Assembly: GCA_963762615.1 (NCBI GenBank)
Contig: CAVXLG010000012.1
Location: 434,001-498,000 of the forward strand
DNA length: 64,000 nucleotides
Origin: PALSA-505 sp963762615
GTDB taxonomy: Bacteria > Actinomycetota > Actinomycetes > Streptosporangiales > Streptosporangiaceae
Direction of reading: 5' to 3'
Shown here in pieces: positions 34,489-45,482 of the stretch. Within the stretch, counting starts at the first letter, position 1, and each line of letters begins with the position of its first letter. The translations under genes and the position numbers were made by a program. The notes under the pieces are model-generated. The model was not told the DNA's origin and searched no databases. It was given only the letters and a program-made list of their open reading frames with translations.

Positions 34489-37095
34489 TCAGCCGACCTT
34501 CGCTCCCGGCAGGACGGTCAGTGCGTCAGCGGACTCGTCCAGGTCCGCCTCCACCTGGTCCCCGTCGGTGATCTCGCCGGCGAGCAGCGCCCGGGCCAGC
34601 TGGTCGCCGATGGCGGACTGCACCAGCCTGCGCAGCGGCCTCGCGCCGTACAGCGGGTCGAACCCGGTCAGCGCCAGCCACTCCCGCGCGGCCGGGGTCA
34701 CCGTGAGCTTCAGCCTGCGGTCGGCCAGCCGCCTGGCCAGCCGGTCTACCTGCAGATCGACGATCTGGGCGAGCTCGGCCGTGGTCAGCGAGTCGAAAAT
34801 GATCACGTCATCGAGCCGGTTGAGGAATTCGGGCTTGAACGTGGCGCGGACCACGGACATCACGCTGTCCTTCCGCGCCGCCTCGTCCAGTGCCTGGTCG
34901 GCGATGAACTGCGACCCGAGGTTGGAGGTGAGGATCAGGATGGTGTTGCGGAAGTCGACCGTCCGGCCCTGCCCGTCGGTGAGCCTGCCGTCGTCGAGGA
35001 CCTGGAGCAGTATGTCGAAGACTTCCTGGTGAGCCTTCTCCACCTCGTCGAGCAGCACCACGCAGTACGGCCGGCGGCGGATGGCCTCGGTGAGCTGCCC
35101 GCCCTCCTCGTAGCCGATGTAGCCGGGCGGCGCGCCGACCAGCCGCGCGACGGAGTGCTTCTCCCCGTACTCGCTCATGTCGATGCGGACCATGGCGCGC
35201 TCGTCGTCGAAGAGGAACTCGGCCAGCGCCTTGGCCAGCTCGGTCTTCCCGACGCCGGTGGGCCCGAGGAAGAGGAACGAACCGTCCGGGCGGCCCGGAT
35301 CGGCCACGCCCGCCCGGGCCCTGCGCACCGCGTCGGACACCGCCTGCACTGCCCTGGCCTGGCCGACCAGCCGCAGGCCCAGCTCGGACTCCATCCGCAG
35401 CAGCTTGCCCGTCTCGCCCTCGAGCAGGCGGCCGGCCGGGATGCCGGTCCACGAGGAGACGACATCCGCGACATCGTCGGGCCCGACTTCCTCCTTGACC
35501 ATCGGCGCACCGTCGCCGGCGACGGTGTCGGTGGCCGGGGCCGCCGTGGCTTCGGCCAGCTCGCGCTCGAGCTCCTTGATGTCCCCGTATTCCAGCCTGG
35601 ACGCCAGCTCGAAGTCCGCGTCCCGCTTGGCGCGTTCGGCCTGGGTCTTGAGGTCGTCGATGCGCTTCTTCAGCTCGCCGACCCTGTTGAGGCCGGCCTT
35701 CTCCCGGTCCCACCGGGCCACCAGGACGGTCAGCTGCTCCTGCCGGTCAGCCAGGTCGCGGCGCAGCCGCTGCAGCCGCTCCTTGCTCGCCGCATCCTCT
35801 TCCCGTTCGAGCGCGAGCTCCTCCATCTTCATCCGGTCCACCGAACGCTGCAGCTCGTCGATCTCGACCGGCCGCGAGTCGATCTCCATGCGGAGCCGGG
35901 ATGCCGCCTCATCGACCAGGTCGATCGCCTTGTCCGGCAGGAACCTGCCGGTGATGTAGCGGTCGGACAGCGCGGCCGCCGCGACCAGCGCGGCGTCAGA
36001 GATCTGCACCTCGTGGTGCGCCTCGTAGCGTCCCTTCAGGCCGCGCAGGATCGCGATCGTGTCCTCGACCGAGGGCTCGCCGACGAAGACCTGCTGGAAC
36101 CGCCGCTCCAGGGCGGGGTCCTTCTCGATCCGCTCGCGGTACTCGTCGAGCGTGGTGGCCCCCACCATGCGCAGGTCGCCCCGGGCGAGCATCGGCTTGA
36201 GCATGTTGCCTGCGTCCATCGCGCCCTCGGCCGCGCCCGCGCCGACCACCGTGTGCAGCTCGTCGATGAACGTGATGATCTGGCCTTCGCTCTCCTTGAT
36301 CTCGTTCAGCACCGCCTTGAGCCGCTCCTCGAACTCGCCGCGGTACTTCGCGCCAGCCACCATCGCGGCCAGGTCCAGAGCGATCAGGCGCTTGCCGCGC
36401 AGCGACTCCGGCACGTCGCCGGCCACCACCCGCTGGGCCAGGCCCTCCACCACCGCGGTCTTGCCGACCCCCGGCTCGCCGATGAGGACGGGATTGTTCT
36501 TGGTCCGCCGGGACAGCACCTGGATGACCCGCCGGATCTCGGCATCGCGGCCGATCACCGGGTCGAGGCGGCCGGACCTGGCGCTCTCGGTCAGGTCGAT
36601 GCCGTACTTGGCCAGGGCCTGGTAGGTGCCCTCCGGATCCTCCGAGGTGACCCGGGCGTGCCCGCGTATCTTCCCGAACGCCTCCAGCAGCGCCTCCGGC
36701 CCGGCGCCGGCCTGCCTGAGCAGGCTGGCCACTTCTCCGCCGCTGGTCGCCAGGCCGACGAGCAGGTGCTCGGTGGAGACGAACTCGTCGCCCAGCTGCC
36801 GGGCCTGCTCGGCCGCGGTGTTGACCGACGCGAGCAGCGGGCGGGATGTCTCCGGGGCGCTCGCCGTGGCGCCCGCTACCCGGGGGGACCGGGCTAGCAG
36901 ATCCTGGGTGCCGCGCAGGACATCGGCCGGGTTCGCGCCGACGGCGCGCAGCAGCGGGTCCGCGGTGCCGCCGGCCTGCTCGATCAGGGCGGCGAGCAGG
37001 TGCGCCGGGCCGACCTGCGGATGGCCGTCGGCCGCCGCGCGGCGTACCGAGGCGGTCAGCGCTTCCTGGCTTTTGCGGGTGAGCTTCTCGTCCAT
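34489..37095 (-). CDS. clpB: ATP-dependent disaggregase ClpB
   Basis: Hexameric AAA+ chaperone that pulls proteins out of aggregates with DnaK/DnaJ/GrpE. Clp N-domain (about 1-145), first AAA domain with GEPGVGKTA, a coiled-coil middle domain (about 400-520, ALEREEDAASKERLQRLRRD) and a second AAA domain with GPTGVGKTELAKALAEFL are all visible. 868 residues, complete. Last gene of the dnaK-grpE-dnaJ-hspR-clpB run, 33 bases after the hspR stop as read, and thus probably under HspR control. Confidence 0.96.
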   Translation of the reverse strand: MDEKLTRKSQEALTASVRRAAADGHPQVGPAHLLAALIEQAGGTADPLLRAVGANPADVLRGTQDLLARSPRVAGATASAPETSRPLLASVNTAAEQARQLGDEFVSTEHLLVGLATSGGEVASLLRQAGAGPEALLEAFGKIRGHARVTSEDPEGTYQALAKYGIDLTESARSGRLDPVIGRDAEIRRVIQVLSRRTKNNPVLIGEPGVGKTAVVEGLAQRVVAGDVPESLRGKRLIALDLAAMVAGAKYRGEFEERLKAVLNEIKESEGQIITFIDELHTVVGAGAAEGAMDAGNMLKPMLARGDLRMVGATTLDEYRERIEKDPALERRFQQVFVGEPSVEDTIAILRGLKGRYEAHHEVQISDAALVAAAALSDRYITGRFLPDKAIDLVDEAASRLRMEIDSRPVEIDELQRSVDRMKMEELALEREEDAASKERLQRLRRDLADRQEQLTVLVARWDREKAGLNRVGELKKRIDDLKTQAERAKRDADFELASRLEYGDIKELERELAEATAAPATDTVAGDGAPMVKEEVGPDDVADVVSSWTGIPAGRLLEGETGKLLRMESELGLRLVGQARAVQAVSDAVRRARAGVADPGRPDGSFLFLGPTGVGKTELAKALAEFLFDDERAMVRIDMSEYGEKHSVARLVGAPPGYIGYEEGGQLTEAIRRRPYCVVLLDEVEKAHQEVFDILLQVLDDGRLTDGQGRTVDFRNTILILTSNLGSQFIADQALDEAARKDSVMSVVRATFKPEFLNRLDDVIIFDSLTTAELAQIVDLQVDRLARRLADRRLKLTVTPAAREWLALTGFDPLYGARPLRRLVQSAIGDQLARALLAGEITDGDQVEADLDESADALTVLPGAKVG

Positions 37096-37128
37096 GCTTT
37101 CCTGTTGCTTCCTACGTGCTTTCCTTCG

Positions 37129-37578
37129 TCATCGGACGGCGTGGCTGGCGCCCACGCGGTTACCTGCGCCGGGCGGACCGGAACGAGGTCGGCGCCGGGG
37201 GGCCTGCCCCTCCTGAGCCCGGCCAGCCGGGCGGCGACCGCCCGGGTGGACTCGAGCTCGGTCGCGCAGCCGCGCCACTTCGGCGTGCAGTTGCGCGGCG
37301 AGCTGGCGGGATCGCTCGAGCTCGCCGGCCAGTTCGAGGATCCGCTTGATCCCGGACAGGTTGACTCCCTCGTCCTGGGAGAGCCGCTGAACTTCGCGCA
37401 GGACAAGAATGTCGCGCATGGAATAGCGGCGCCCCCGCCCGGCGGCCCGGCCGGGCGAGACCAGGCCGAGCCGGTCGTAGGCGCGCAGGGTCTGCGGGTG
37501 CAGGCCGGACAGCTGCGCGGCCACCGAGATGACGTACACGGGCGTGTCATCCGACAGGCTGTCGAACGGAGTCGTCAT
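37129..37578 (-). CDS. hspR: Heat-shock repressor HspR, C-terminal part probably frameshifted
   Basis: MerR-family repressor of the dnaK operon. The winged-helix part is intact: VYVISVAAQLSGLHPQTLRA, then GRGRRYSMRDILVLREVQRL and DEGVNLSGIKRIL. The coiled coil follows to VARLRD. After this, the read frame becomes Arg/Pro-rich. A one-base change at about 37260 gives ELESTRAVAARLAGL and ADLVPVRPAQVTAW instead, which matches the HspR C-terminus (DLVP then a hydrophobic end). That frame would run on to 37056 and overlap clpB. The corrected reading is more likely. Confidence 0.9.
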   Translation of the reverse strand: MTTPFDSLSDDTPVYVISVAAQLSGLHPQTLRAYDRLGLVSPGRAAGRGRRYSMRDILVLREVQRLSQDEGVNLSGIKRILELAGELERSRQLAAQLHAEVARLRDRARVHPGGRRPAGRAQEGQAPRRRPRSGPPGAGNRVGASHAVR

Positions 37579-37650
37579 GGCATCGGCTTCCTCACCGGTA
37601 ACCCGGCAGGCCGGGCCGCTCCGGGCCGCCTGCGCGCCGGGCTCATCCCG

Positions 37651-38817
37651 CTACCCCCTGGCCCGCTGCAGCAGGCCGGCGCGGGGGTCATCGCTGGCAG
37701 TGGCCGCCCGGAAGGACTCCAGGGCCTCGCGGGCCTTGTTGTCCAGCTTGGCCGGGACCACCACCTCCACGGTGACCAGCAGGTCGCCGTTGAGCCCGTC
37801 CGACCGGCGGCGGATGCCCCGTCCCTTGACCCTGAAGGTGCGCCCGTTCGGCGTGCCGGGAGGGATGCGCACCGTGACCGGCATGCCCCGGTGCGACGGT
37901 ACCTTGATCTCCGCGCCGAGCGTCGCCTCGGTGAACGCCACGGGCACGCTGACCGTGAGGTTGTCGCCCGACCTGCCGAACACCTTGTCCGGCGTGACAT
38001 GCACCTTGACGTACAGGTCACCGGCCGGGCCGCCGCGCTCGCCCGGGACTCCCTTGCCCTTGAGCTTGATCCGCTGGCCGTCCGCCACGCCGGCCGGGAT
38101 GCGTGCCTGGATGGTCCGGGTGCTCATCGCCCGGCCGCTGCCCGAGCACACCGTGCAGGGGTCGTCCACCAGCAGGCCGCGGCCGCGGCAGGTGCGGCAC
38201 GGCTCGGAAAGCGCGAAACCGCCTAGGTTCCGGCTGGCCTGGCCGGTACCCTCGCAGGTCGGGCACACCCGGGGCACGGTGCCCGCCTTGGCGCCGGTCC
38301 CGTGGCACGTCGCGCACGGCCCCTCGCCCGCCAGCCGCAGCGAGACGGTCGATCCGTCGATGGCGTCAGCGAACGCCAGCGTCGTCTCGGTCTCGACGTC
38401 GGCGCCGCGCCGCGGCCGGGCCTGCGTGCCGCCCCGGCCGCCGAACATCCCGCCCAGCAAGTCACCGAGACGGCCGCCGGTGCTGTTGCTGCCACCGCCG
38501 CCGAACAGGTCGCCCAGGTCGAAGTTGTATCCGCCCTGGCCGCTCGGCCCGCTGGAGCCCGGCATCCGCAGCCCGCCGCCGCCGAACAGGGACCGCGCGT
38601 CGTCGTACTCCTTGCGCCGCTTCTCGTCGGACAGGACGTTGTACGCCTCGGAGATCTCCTTGAAGCGCTCCTCCGACGCCGCGTTACCCTTGTTCGCGTC
38701 CGGGTGGTATTTCCTCGCCAGCTTGCGGTAGGACTGCTTGATCTCGTCGGCGGGCGCGTTCTTGGAGACGCCGAGGATCTTGTAGTAGTCCTTCTCGAGG
38801 TAGTCCTTCGTGCTCAC
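37651..38817 (-). CDS. dnaJ: Chaperone DnaJ
   Basis: Hsp40 co-chaperone that stimulates DnaK ATPase. J-domain at 8-75 with the HPD motif (KYHPDANKG), Gly-rich region (about 78-130), four CxxCxGxG zinc repeats (CATCHGTG, CPTCEGTG, CRTCRGRG, CTVCSGSG) and the C-terminal substrate domain. 388 residues, complete. Twenty bases after the grpE stop, in the heat-shock operon. Confidence 0.96.
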   Translation of the reverse strand: MSTKDYLEKDYYKILGVSKNAPADEIKQSYRKLARKYHPDANKGNAASEERFKEISEAYNVLSDEKRRKEYDDARSLFGGGGLRMPGSSGPSGQGGYNFDLGDLFGGGGSNSTGGRLGDLLGGMFGGRGGTQARPRRGADVETETTLAFADAIDGSTVSLRLAGEGPCATCHGTGAKAGTVPRVCPTCEGTGQASRNLGGFALSEPCRTCRGRGLLVDDPCTVCSGSGRAMSTRTIQARIPAGVADGQRIKLKGKGVPGERGGPAGDLYVKVHVTPDKVFGRSGDNLTVSVPVAFTEATLGAEIKVPSHRGMPVTVRIPPGTPNGRTFRVKGRGIRRRSDGLNGDLLVTVEVVVPAKLDNKAREALESFRAATASDDPRAGLLQRARG

Positions 38818-38837
38818 TGGTCCCTCATAGTCCCGGG

Positions 38838-39616
38838 TCAGTCGCCGTGACCGGCGGCCGACCCGCGTGACGGGGTGCCGCCACGCGCTGCATCCTCGTC
38901 CGGGAACTGCCTGGCGGCAGCCGCCGCCGCGTCATCGTCGTCCTCGCCGGAATCCCCGCCGGGCTCCGCGACCGCCACCCGCGCCGGGCGGAGGATCCGG
39001 TCGCCGATCTTGTACCCGGGCTGCAGGATCTGCACGCAGGTGGGCACGCTCACCTCGTCCGAGTAGGAGTGCAACAGGGCCTCGTGGATCACCGGGTCGA
39101 ACGGCTCGCCCTTCTCCCCGTAGCTCACCAGGCCGAGCTTGGCCACGGCCGATTCCAGCGACTCCGCGACGGACTTGAACCCGCCGGACAGCTCGCCGTG
39201 CTCCCTGGCCCGGCCGATGTCGTCCAGGGCCGGCAGCAGCTCGGCCAGCACGTTGGCGAGCGCCTGCTCGCGAACGGCAATCCGGTCGCGCTCCACGCGC
39301 TTGCGGTAGTTGGCGTACTCGGCCTGAATCCGCTGCACGTCCGCCGTGCGCTCGGCCAGCTGGGCCAGGGTGGCGGCCATCTCGTCCTCTGCCTCTGCGT
39401 CCTTGTCCGGTACGGCGCCGGAGGACCCGCTCCCGGGAGGGGCGGGCTGGCCGGCCTGGCCGGGTGAATGCCTGCCCCGCCCGGGCCCGCCGCCTGCCGC
39501 ACCGGTCCGCCCGGCGGCACCGGGCCGGTCAGGGTCCCTGACCTGCCCGGTCTCCGGGTCGATGCGCCTGCGGTCGCGGATCACCGGTCCCGCGTTGGTG
39601 TCCTCGGGTGAGCTCA

Positions 39617-39617
<1 letters not shown>
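38838..39617 (-). CDS. grpE: Nucleotide exchange factor GrpE
   Basis: Releases ADP from DnaK. A long Pro/Gly-rich N-terminus (1-75) precedes the coiled coil (LAERTADVQRIQAEYANYRK) and the beta-domain motif with LLHSYSDEVSVPTCVQILQPG. 259 residues. Its ATG shares one base with the dnaK TGA (TGATG), so translation is coupled. The acidic/Asp-rich tail (GEDDDDAAAA) is lineage-specific. Confidence 0.94.
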
Positions 39618-41494
<1,877 letters not shown>

Positions 41495-41542
41495 GTGTCG
41501 TCCCTCATAGGTAGCGTTGTCTAGTTGAGCCCTGCTGGCGCA

Positions 41543-41571
41543 AGATTGCCATGTGCAACCTGGCAAGTCAA
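41543..41571 (-). promoter_or_regulatory. Probable dnaK promoter
   Basis: On the minus strand TTGACT (41571-41566) and CAATCT (41548-41543) are 17 bases apart and about 50 bases upstream of the dnaK ATG. The -35 lies inside the inverted repeat that overlaps the HAIR element, so HspR binding would block it. Confidence 0.55.
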
Positions 41572-41597
41572 AATGACTTGAGCCGAGCCGACTCAAT
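41564..41597. promoter_or_regulatory. HAIR operator for HspR with an overlapping extra dyad
   Basis: CTTGAGC-N7-ACTCAAT at 41577-41597 matches the HspR-associated inverted repeat CTTGAGT-N7-ACTCAAG with one mismatch per arm. A second perfect dyad CAAGTCA-AAA-TGACTTG at 41564-41580 shares its right arm with the HAIR left arm, giving three half-sites in a row. Position beside the dnaK promoter fits repression by HspR. Confidence 0.85.
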
Positions 41598-41756
41598 TTT
41601 GCTAACACGCGAGCTGGCTGCAACATTCCGGCCTGGACGCTGCCGATATCTGCCCTGGTCAGACACCATAACCCCGCGCTTTCCCGGCGGGCACGGGCCC
41701 CGGCGGGCCGCCGCGGCCCCGCGGGCCGGGCCGGGCGGACGCGACTTGGCAAACTC

Positions 41757-41785
41757 TTGACGAACCCCCGGCACAGGATGACAAT
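41757..41785 (+). promoter_or_regulatory. Promoter of the LacI-family gene
   Basis: TTGACG at 41757-41762 and GACAAT at 41780-41785 with 17-base spacing, a good sigma-70-type pair. The operator at 41799 lies just downstream of the expected start point. Confidence 0.65.
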
Positions 41786-41798
41786 GAGCCCATCCACG

Positions 41799-41814
41799 TT
41801 GGAATCGCTTCCAA
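41799..41814. promoter_or_regulatory. LacI-family operator
   Basis: TTGGAA-TCGC-TTCCAA is a near-perfect palindrome of the type bound by LacI/PurR-family repressors (TTGGAAGCGCTTCCAA). It sits about 14 bases after the -10 and 30 bases before the LacI-gene GTG, so binding would block transcription of that gene. I saw no second copy before the importer genes. Confidence 0.8.
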
Positions 41815-41843
41815 TCATGTGGCTCCGCTCAGGAGGAATGCCT

Positions 41844-43028
41844 GTGCGCGCTCCGGCCCGGCCCACGATGGCGGATGTTGCCACCGCCGCGGGAGTCGGG
41901 ACGGGCACGGTCTCCCGGGTGGTCAACGGGGGCCTGAACGTCAGCGAATCGACCCGCAGGCACGTGCTGGAGGTCATCGAGCGGCTGGGATACCGGCCGA
42001 GCCACCTCGCGGCCGCGCTGTCTCGCGGTACGCCGCGCACCGTGGCCATCCTGGTGCCGCACCTGACCAGGCCGTCAACGGTAGCCCGGCTGGCGGGCGC
42101 GCTCGCGGTGCTGGACGGGCAGGGATACGACACGATCGTCTGCAACGTCGATACGCCGGAGCAGCGTGATCATCATCTGAGTGCGCTGACCGCACGGCAC
42201 CGGGCCGACGGCGTGATCATCGTGTCGATCCGCCTGGCCAAGGACCGGATAGCGGCCTTCCGGCGCGGCTTGATCCCGATCGTGACCGTGGACGCGGTCG
42301 CCGCCGGCGTACCGCAGACGATCATTGATGACGTGGCCGGCGGACGGCTGGCCACCGCGCACCTGCTCAGCCTGGGCCACCGGCGGATCGGGTTCGTCGG
42401 CGACCTGGACGGCCGCGGGATGGACCAGGATCTGGGCTTCACCTCGTCGAAATCCCGGCTGCATGGATACCGGCGGGAGCTCGCCGCGGCCGGGATCGAC
42501 TTCGACCCCGAGCTGGTCCGGGTCGGACCGCACGGCGCGGCGGTGGCGGCCGACCTGGCCGGCCAGCTGATGCGGCTGCCCGACCCGCCCACCGCCATCT
42601 TCGCCGCCTCCGATACCCAGGCGATGGGCGTACTCAGCGCCGCAGAGCAGTGCGGATTCCCGGTACCGGGCATGCTGTCGGTGGTGGGCTTCGATGACAT
42701 CGAGTCCACGGCGCTACTCAACCTCAGCACCGTGCACCAGCCGCTCGAGCGCAGCGGAGCCGAGGGCGCCCGGCGGCTGTGCGTCCTGCTGCGCGGCGCC
42801 AGGGTCAGGCCGTTGCGCCAGCTATTGCCGCTGCGCATGGTGCAGCGGATGAGCTCGGCCCGGCCGCTGCTGAACAGATCCGGCGGCGGCAGGTCCCACC
42901 TGCTCCCGGCGGCCGCCGGCGGCCGCCGCGCGCGTGAACGCGGCACACGCGGCTCCCGCGCATGGCAGCGGGCAGCCGATGCCAGGCTGCCAAGGCGCAG
43001 TGCCTGCCTTGCCGAGGGGGTCGTGTAA
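41844..43028 (+). CDS. LacI-family transcriptional regulator
   Basis: Sugar-responsive repressor. HTH at about 7-30 (TMADVATAAGVGTGTVSRVV), hinge YRPSHLAAALSRGT, then the periplasmic-binding-like core with DGVIIVS, GHRRIGFVGDLDGRG and GMLSVVGFDDIE. GTG 41844 has AGGAGG seven bases upstream; ATG 41838 has it only one base away. The body ends at LRMVQRMSSAR; about 55 Arg/Ala-rich residues follow. Likely controls the sugar importer downstream and its own gene via the operator at 41799. Confidence 0.9.
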   Translation: MRAPARPTMADVATAAGVGTGTVSRVVNGGLNVSESTRRHVLEVIERLGYRPSHLAAALSRGTPRTVAILVPHLTRPSTVARLAGALAVLDGQGYDTIVCNVDTPEQRDHHLSALTARHRADGVIIVSIRLAKDRIAAFRRGLIPIVTVDAVAAGVPQTIIDDVAGGRLATAHLLSLGHRRIGFVGDLDGRGMDQDLGFTSSKSRLHGYRRELAAAGIDFDPELVRVGPHGAAVAADLAGQLMRLPDPPTAIFAASDTQAMGVLSAAEQCGFPVPGMLSVVGFDDIESTALLNLSTVHQPLERSGAEGARRLCVLLRGARVRPLRQLLPLRMVQRMSSARPLLNRSGGGRSHLLPAAAGGRRARERGTRGSRAWQRAADARLPRRSACLAEGVV

Positions 43029-43158
43029 TGGACCGCGCGCGGGGCAGTAGTCCGGCATCAGCCGCGCGCAGGGCGGGATTCCGGTGGATTCGCCGGCATC
43101 GCCGCCGGGCGCGGGCCCGGGTCGGCGTGCTTGCGGCGACTACGCTCTGGAGGAACTT

Positions 43159-44475
43159 ATGAGCAACGGCGGGTACCGGCGGAGCACATCCAAGCGTCGT
43201 GCCTGGGGCCAGCCGGGCGGCCAGAGTCGGCGGCTGGCCATCGGGCTGGCCGGTGCGGCGCTGGCCGTAACGGCGCTCGCTGCCTGCGGGACCGCCGGCG
43301 CGTCCACCGGCCCGGTGACGCTGAACTTCTACAACTTCCCGGATCCGTCCGGGGCGATCCAGCAGGCGGCGGACAACTGCAGCAACAGCCGCTACAAGAT
43401 CATCTACAACAAGCTGCAGAGCGCGGCCGACCAGCAGCGGCTGCAGATGGCGCGGCGGCTGGCCGCCCACGACTCCTCGATGGACATCCTGGGGCTCGAC
43501 GTCACCTGGGAGCCCGAGTTCGCCACGGCCGGCTGGATCCGGCCGTGGACCGGCCGGTTCAGGCAGGAGGCCATCAGGGGCACGCTGATCGGGCCGCTGA
43601 GGACCGCCATCTGGCGCGGCCAGCTGGTCGCGGTGCCGTACAACAGCAACACCCAGCTGCTGTGGTACCGGTCGGACCTGGTGAAGACGCCGCCGACCAC
43701 CTGGGCGCAGATGCTCGCCGACGCCGAGGCGCTGGCCAGGCAGGGCAAGCCGCACCTGATCGAGATCCAGGGCGCCCAGTACGAGGGCGTGGTCGTCTGG
43801 TTCAACACGCTGGTGGCCAGTGCGGGCGGCAGCATCCTGAACCTGACCTCAACGCAGGCCAGGCTCGGCCCGCCCGCGGTCCGAGCACTGTCGATCATGA
43901 AGCAGCTGGCCAGCTCACCCGCGGCCGACCCGTCGCTCGGGGTGCAGATGGAGGACCAGAACCGGCTGGCCATGGAGGCCGGCACCGCGGCGTTCGAGCT
44001 GAACTACCCCTACGTCTATCCGTCGATGAAGGCCGACAACCCGAAGCTGTTCAAGGTGTTCAAGTGGGCGCCGTACCCGCGGGTGAACCCGGGCACGCCG
44101 GCCCGGGTGACGATCGGCGGCATCGACCTGGCGGTCAGCGCGTACTCGCCGCACCCGCAGCTCGCCTTCGAGGCGACGCTGTGCCTGCGCAACGCCGAGA
44201 ACCAGCTGACCGCCGCGGTCAAGGGCGGGCTGCCGCCCACGCTGGCCAGCGTGTATAACAACCCGCAGATGCAGAGCGCCTACCCGTTCCGGAAGCTGAT
44301 CCTGCAGCAGGTGAACTTCGGGGCCGTGCGGCCCAAGACGCCGCTGTACCAGGTCGTGTCGGTGGCCATCTCGCACCAGGTCTCGCCGCCGAGCTCGATT
44401 AACCCGGCGAGCACCGAGCAGAACCTGAGGACGCAGATCAACAACGCCCTGACGGGTAAGGGGATCACTCCGTGA
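43159..44475 (+). CDS. Sugar ABC transporter substrate-binding lipoprotein (LpqY/MalE-type)
   Basis: Extracellular solute-binding protein family 1. Basic head and hydrophobic signal, lipobox ALAAC with acylated Cys at 43, then LNFYNFPDPSGAIQQAADNC and IRPWTGRFRQEAI. 438 residues. ATG 43159 has GGAGG upstream. The DVTWEP segment and C-terminal region resemble mycobacterial LpqY (trehalose) and related alpha-glucoside binders, but the exact sugar is inference. First gene of a binder, permease, permease, ATPase set. Confidence 0.88.
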   Translation: MSNGGYRRSTSKRRAWGQPGGQSRRLAIGLAGAALAVTALAACGTAGASTGPVTLNFYNFPDPSGAIQQAADNCSNSRYKIIYNKLQSAADQQRLQMARRLAAHDSSMDILGLDVTWEPEFATAGWIRPWTGRFRQEAIRGTLIGPLRTAIWRGQLVAVPYNSNTQLLWYRSDLVKTPPTTWAQMLADAEALARQGKPHLIEIQGAQYEGVVVWFNTLVASAGGSILNLTSTQARLGPPAVRALSIMKQLASSPAADPSLGVQMEDQNRLAMEAGTAAFELNYPYVYPSMKADNPKLFKVFKWAPYPRVNPGTPARVTIGGIDLAVSAYSPHPQLAFEATLCLRNAENQLTAAVKGGLPPTLASVYNNPQMQSAYPFRKLILQQVNFGAVRPKTPLYQVVSVAISHQVSPPSSINPASTEQNLRTQINNALTGKGITP

Positions 44476-44506
44476 GCGCGCCGGATACGCGCAGAGAGGT
44501 GGACAC

Positions 44507-45448
44507 ATGACTACCACCACCCCCCCGGTTACCACCCAGGAGCCGGCGGCCGGGCGCCGGCACCGGGCCCGGCTATCCGAAGGTGCGCGCGCGGAACGCA
44601 GGCTGGGCTGGCTGCTGTGCGCGCCCGCGGTCATCGTCATGATCGCGGTGACCGCGTACCCGATCGTTTATGCCATCTACGTGTCGCTGCAGCGGTACAT
44701 CCTGTCCTCCCCGAACCTGACCAAGTTCGTCGGGTTCAGCAACTACGGGGCCATCCTCAGCTCGCCGTTCTGGTGGCACGCGCTGGTGGTGACGATCATC
44801 ATCACGGTGGTGTCGGTGGCCATCGAGTTCGTGCTCGGCATGGCGCTGGCCCTGCTGATGTACCGGACGATCTGGGGGAAGGGCGGGATCCGCACCACGA
44901 TCCTGATCCCCTACGGGATCGTGACCGTGGCCGCGGCGTTCAGCTGGCTGTACGCCTGGACACCGAGCACCGGGTACCTGTCCGCGGTGTTCGGCAATGC
45001 GGCCCCGCTGACCTCGACGTGGCAGGCGATCGGGGTCATCATCCTGGCCGAGATCTGGAAGACCACGGCGTTCATGGCGCTGCTGCTGATGGCCGGTCTG
45101 TCACTGGTGCCCGAGGACCTGCTCAAGGCGGCCAAGGTGGACGGGGCGTCCGCCTGGCAGCGGTTCACCCGGGTGATGCTGCCGCTGATGAAGCCCGCGA
45201 TCCTGGTGGCGCTGCTGTTCCGGACGCTTGACGCGTTCCGGATCTTCGACAACATCTTCATTCTCACCTCGGGCAACAACGGCACCGGATCGGTCTCGAT
45301 TCTCAACTACGACAACTTGTTCACCGGCCTGAACTTCGGCGTCGGCTCGGCGATGTCGGTGCTGATCCTGATCTGCGTAGCGATCATCGCGATCTTGTTC
45401 ATCAGGGGCTTCGGCACCGCCGCCCCAGGAACGGACCTGCAGCGATGA
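44507..45448 (+). CDS. Sugar ABC transporter permease (MalF/SugA-type)
   Basis: Inner-membrane permease with six predicted helices and a basic N-terminus. The EAA loop LLKAAKVDGASAWQRFTRVM followed by LPLMKP is the contact with the ATPase. 313 residues, AGAGAGG upstream. Second gene of the importer operon, 31 bases after the lipoprotein gene. Confidence 0.93.
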   Translation: MTTTTPPVTTQEPAAGRRHRARLSEGARAERRLGWLLCAPAVIVMIAVTAYPIVYAIYVSLQRYILSSPNLTKFVGFSNYGAILSSPFWWHALVVTIIITVVSVAIEFVLGMALALLMYRTIWGKGGIRTTILIPYGIVTVAAAFSWLYAWTPSTGYLSAVFGNAAPLTSTWQAIGVIILAEIWKTTAFMALLLMAGLSLVPEDLLKAAKVDGASAWQRFTRVMLPLMKPAILVALLFRTLDAFRIFDNIFILTSGNNGTGSVSILNYDNLFTGLNFGVGSAMSVLILICVAIIAILFIRGFGTAAPGTDLQR

Positions 45449-45482
45449 GGGCTGAAATGCGAGGAACGGAGGTGCGACGCTA

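Noticed and set aside
35029..36897. Long open frame on the plus strand antisense to clpB
   Set aside because: Shadow of clpB; Leu/Gln/Arg/His-rich with no recognisable domain.
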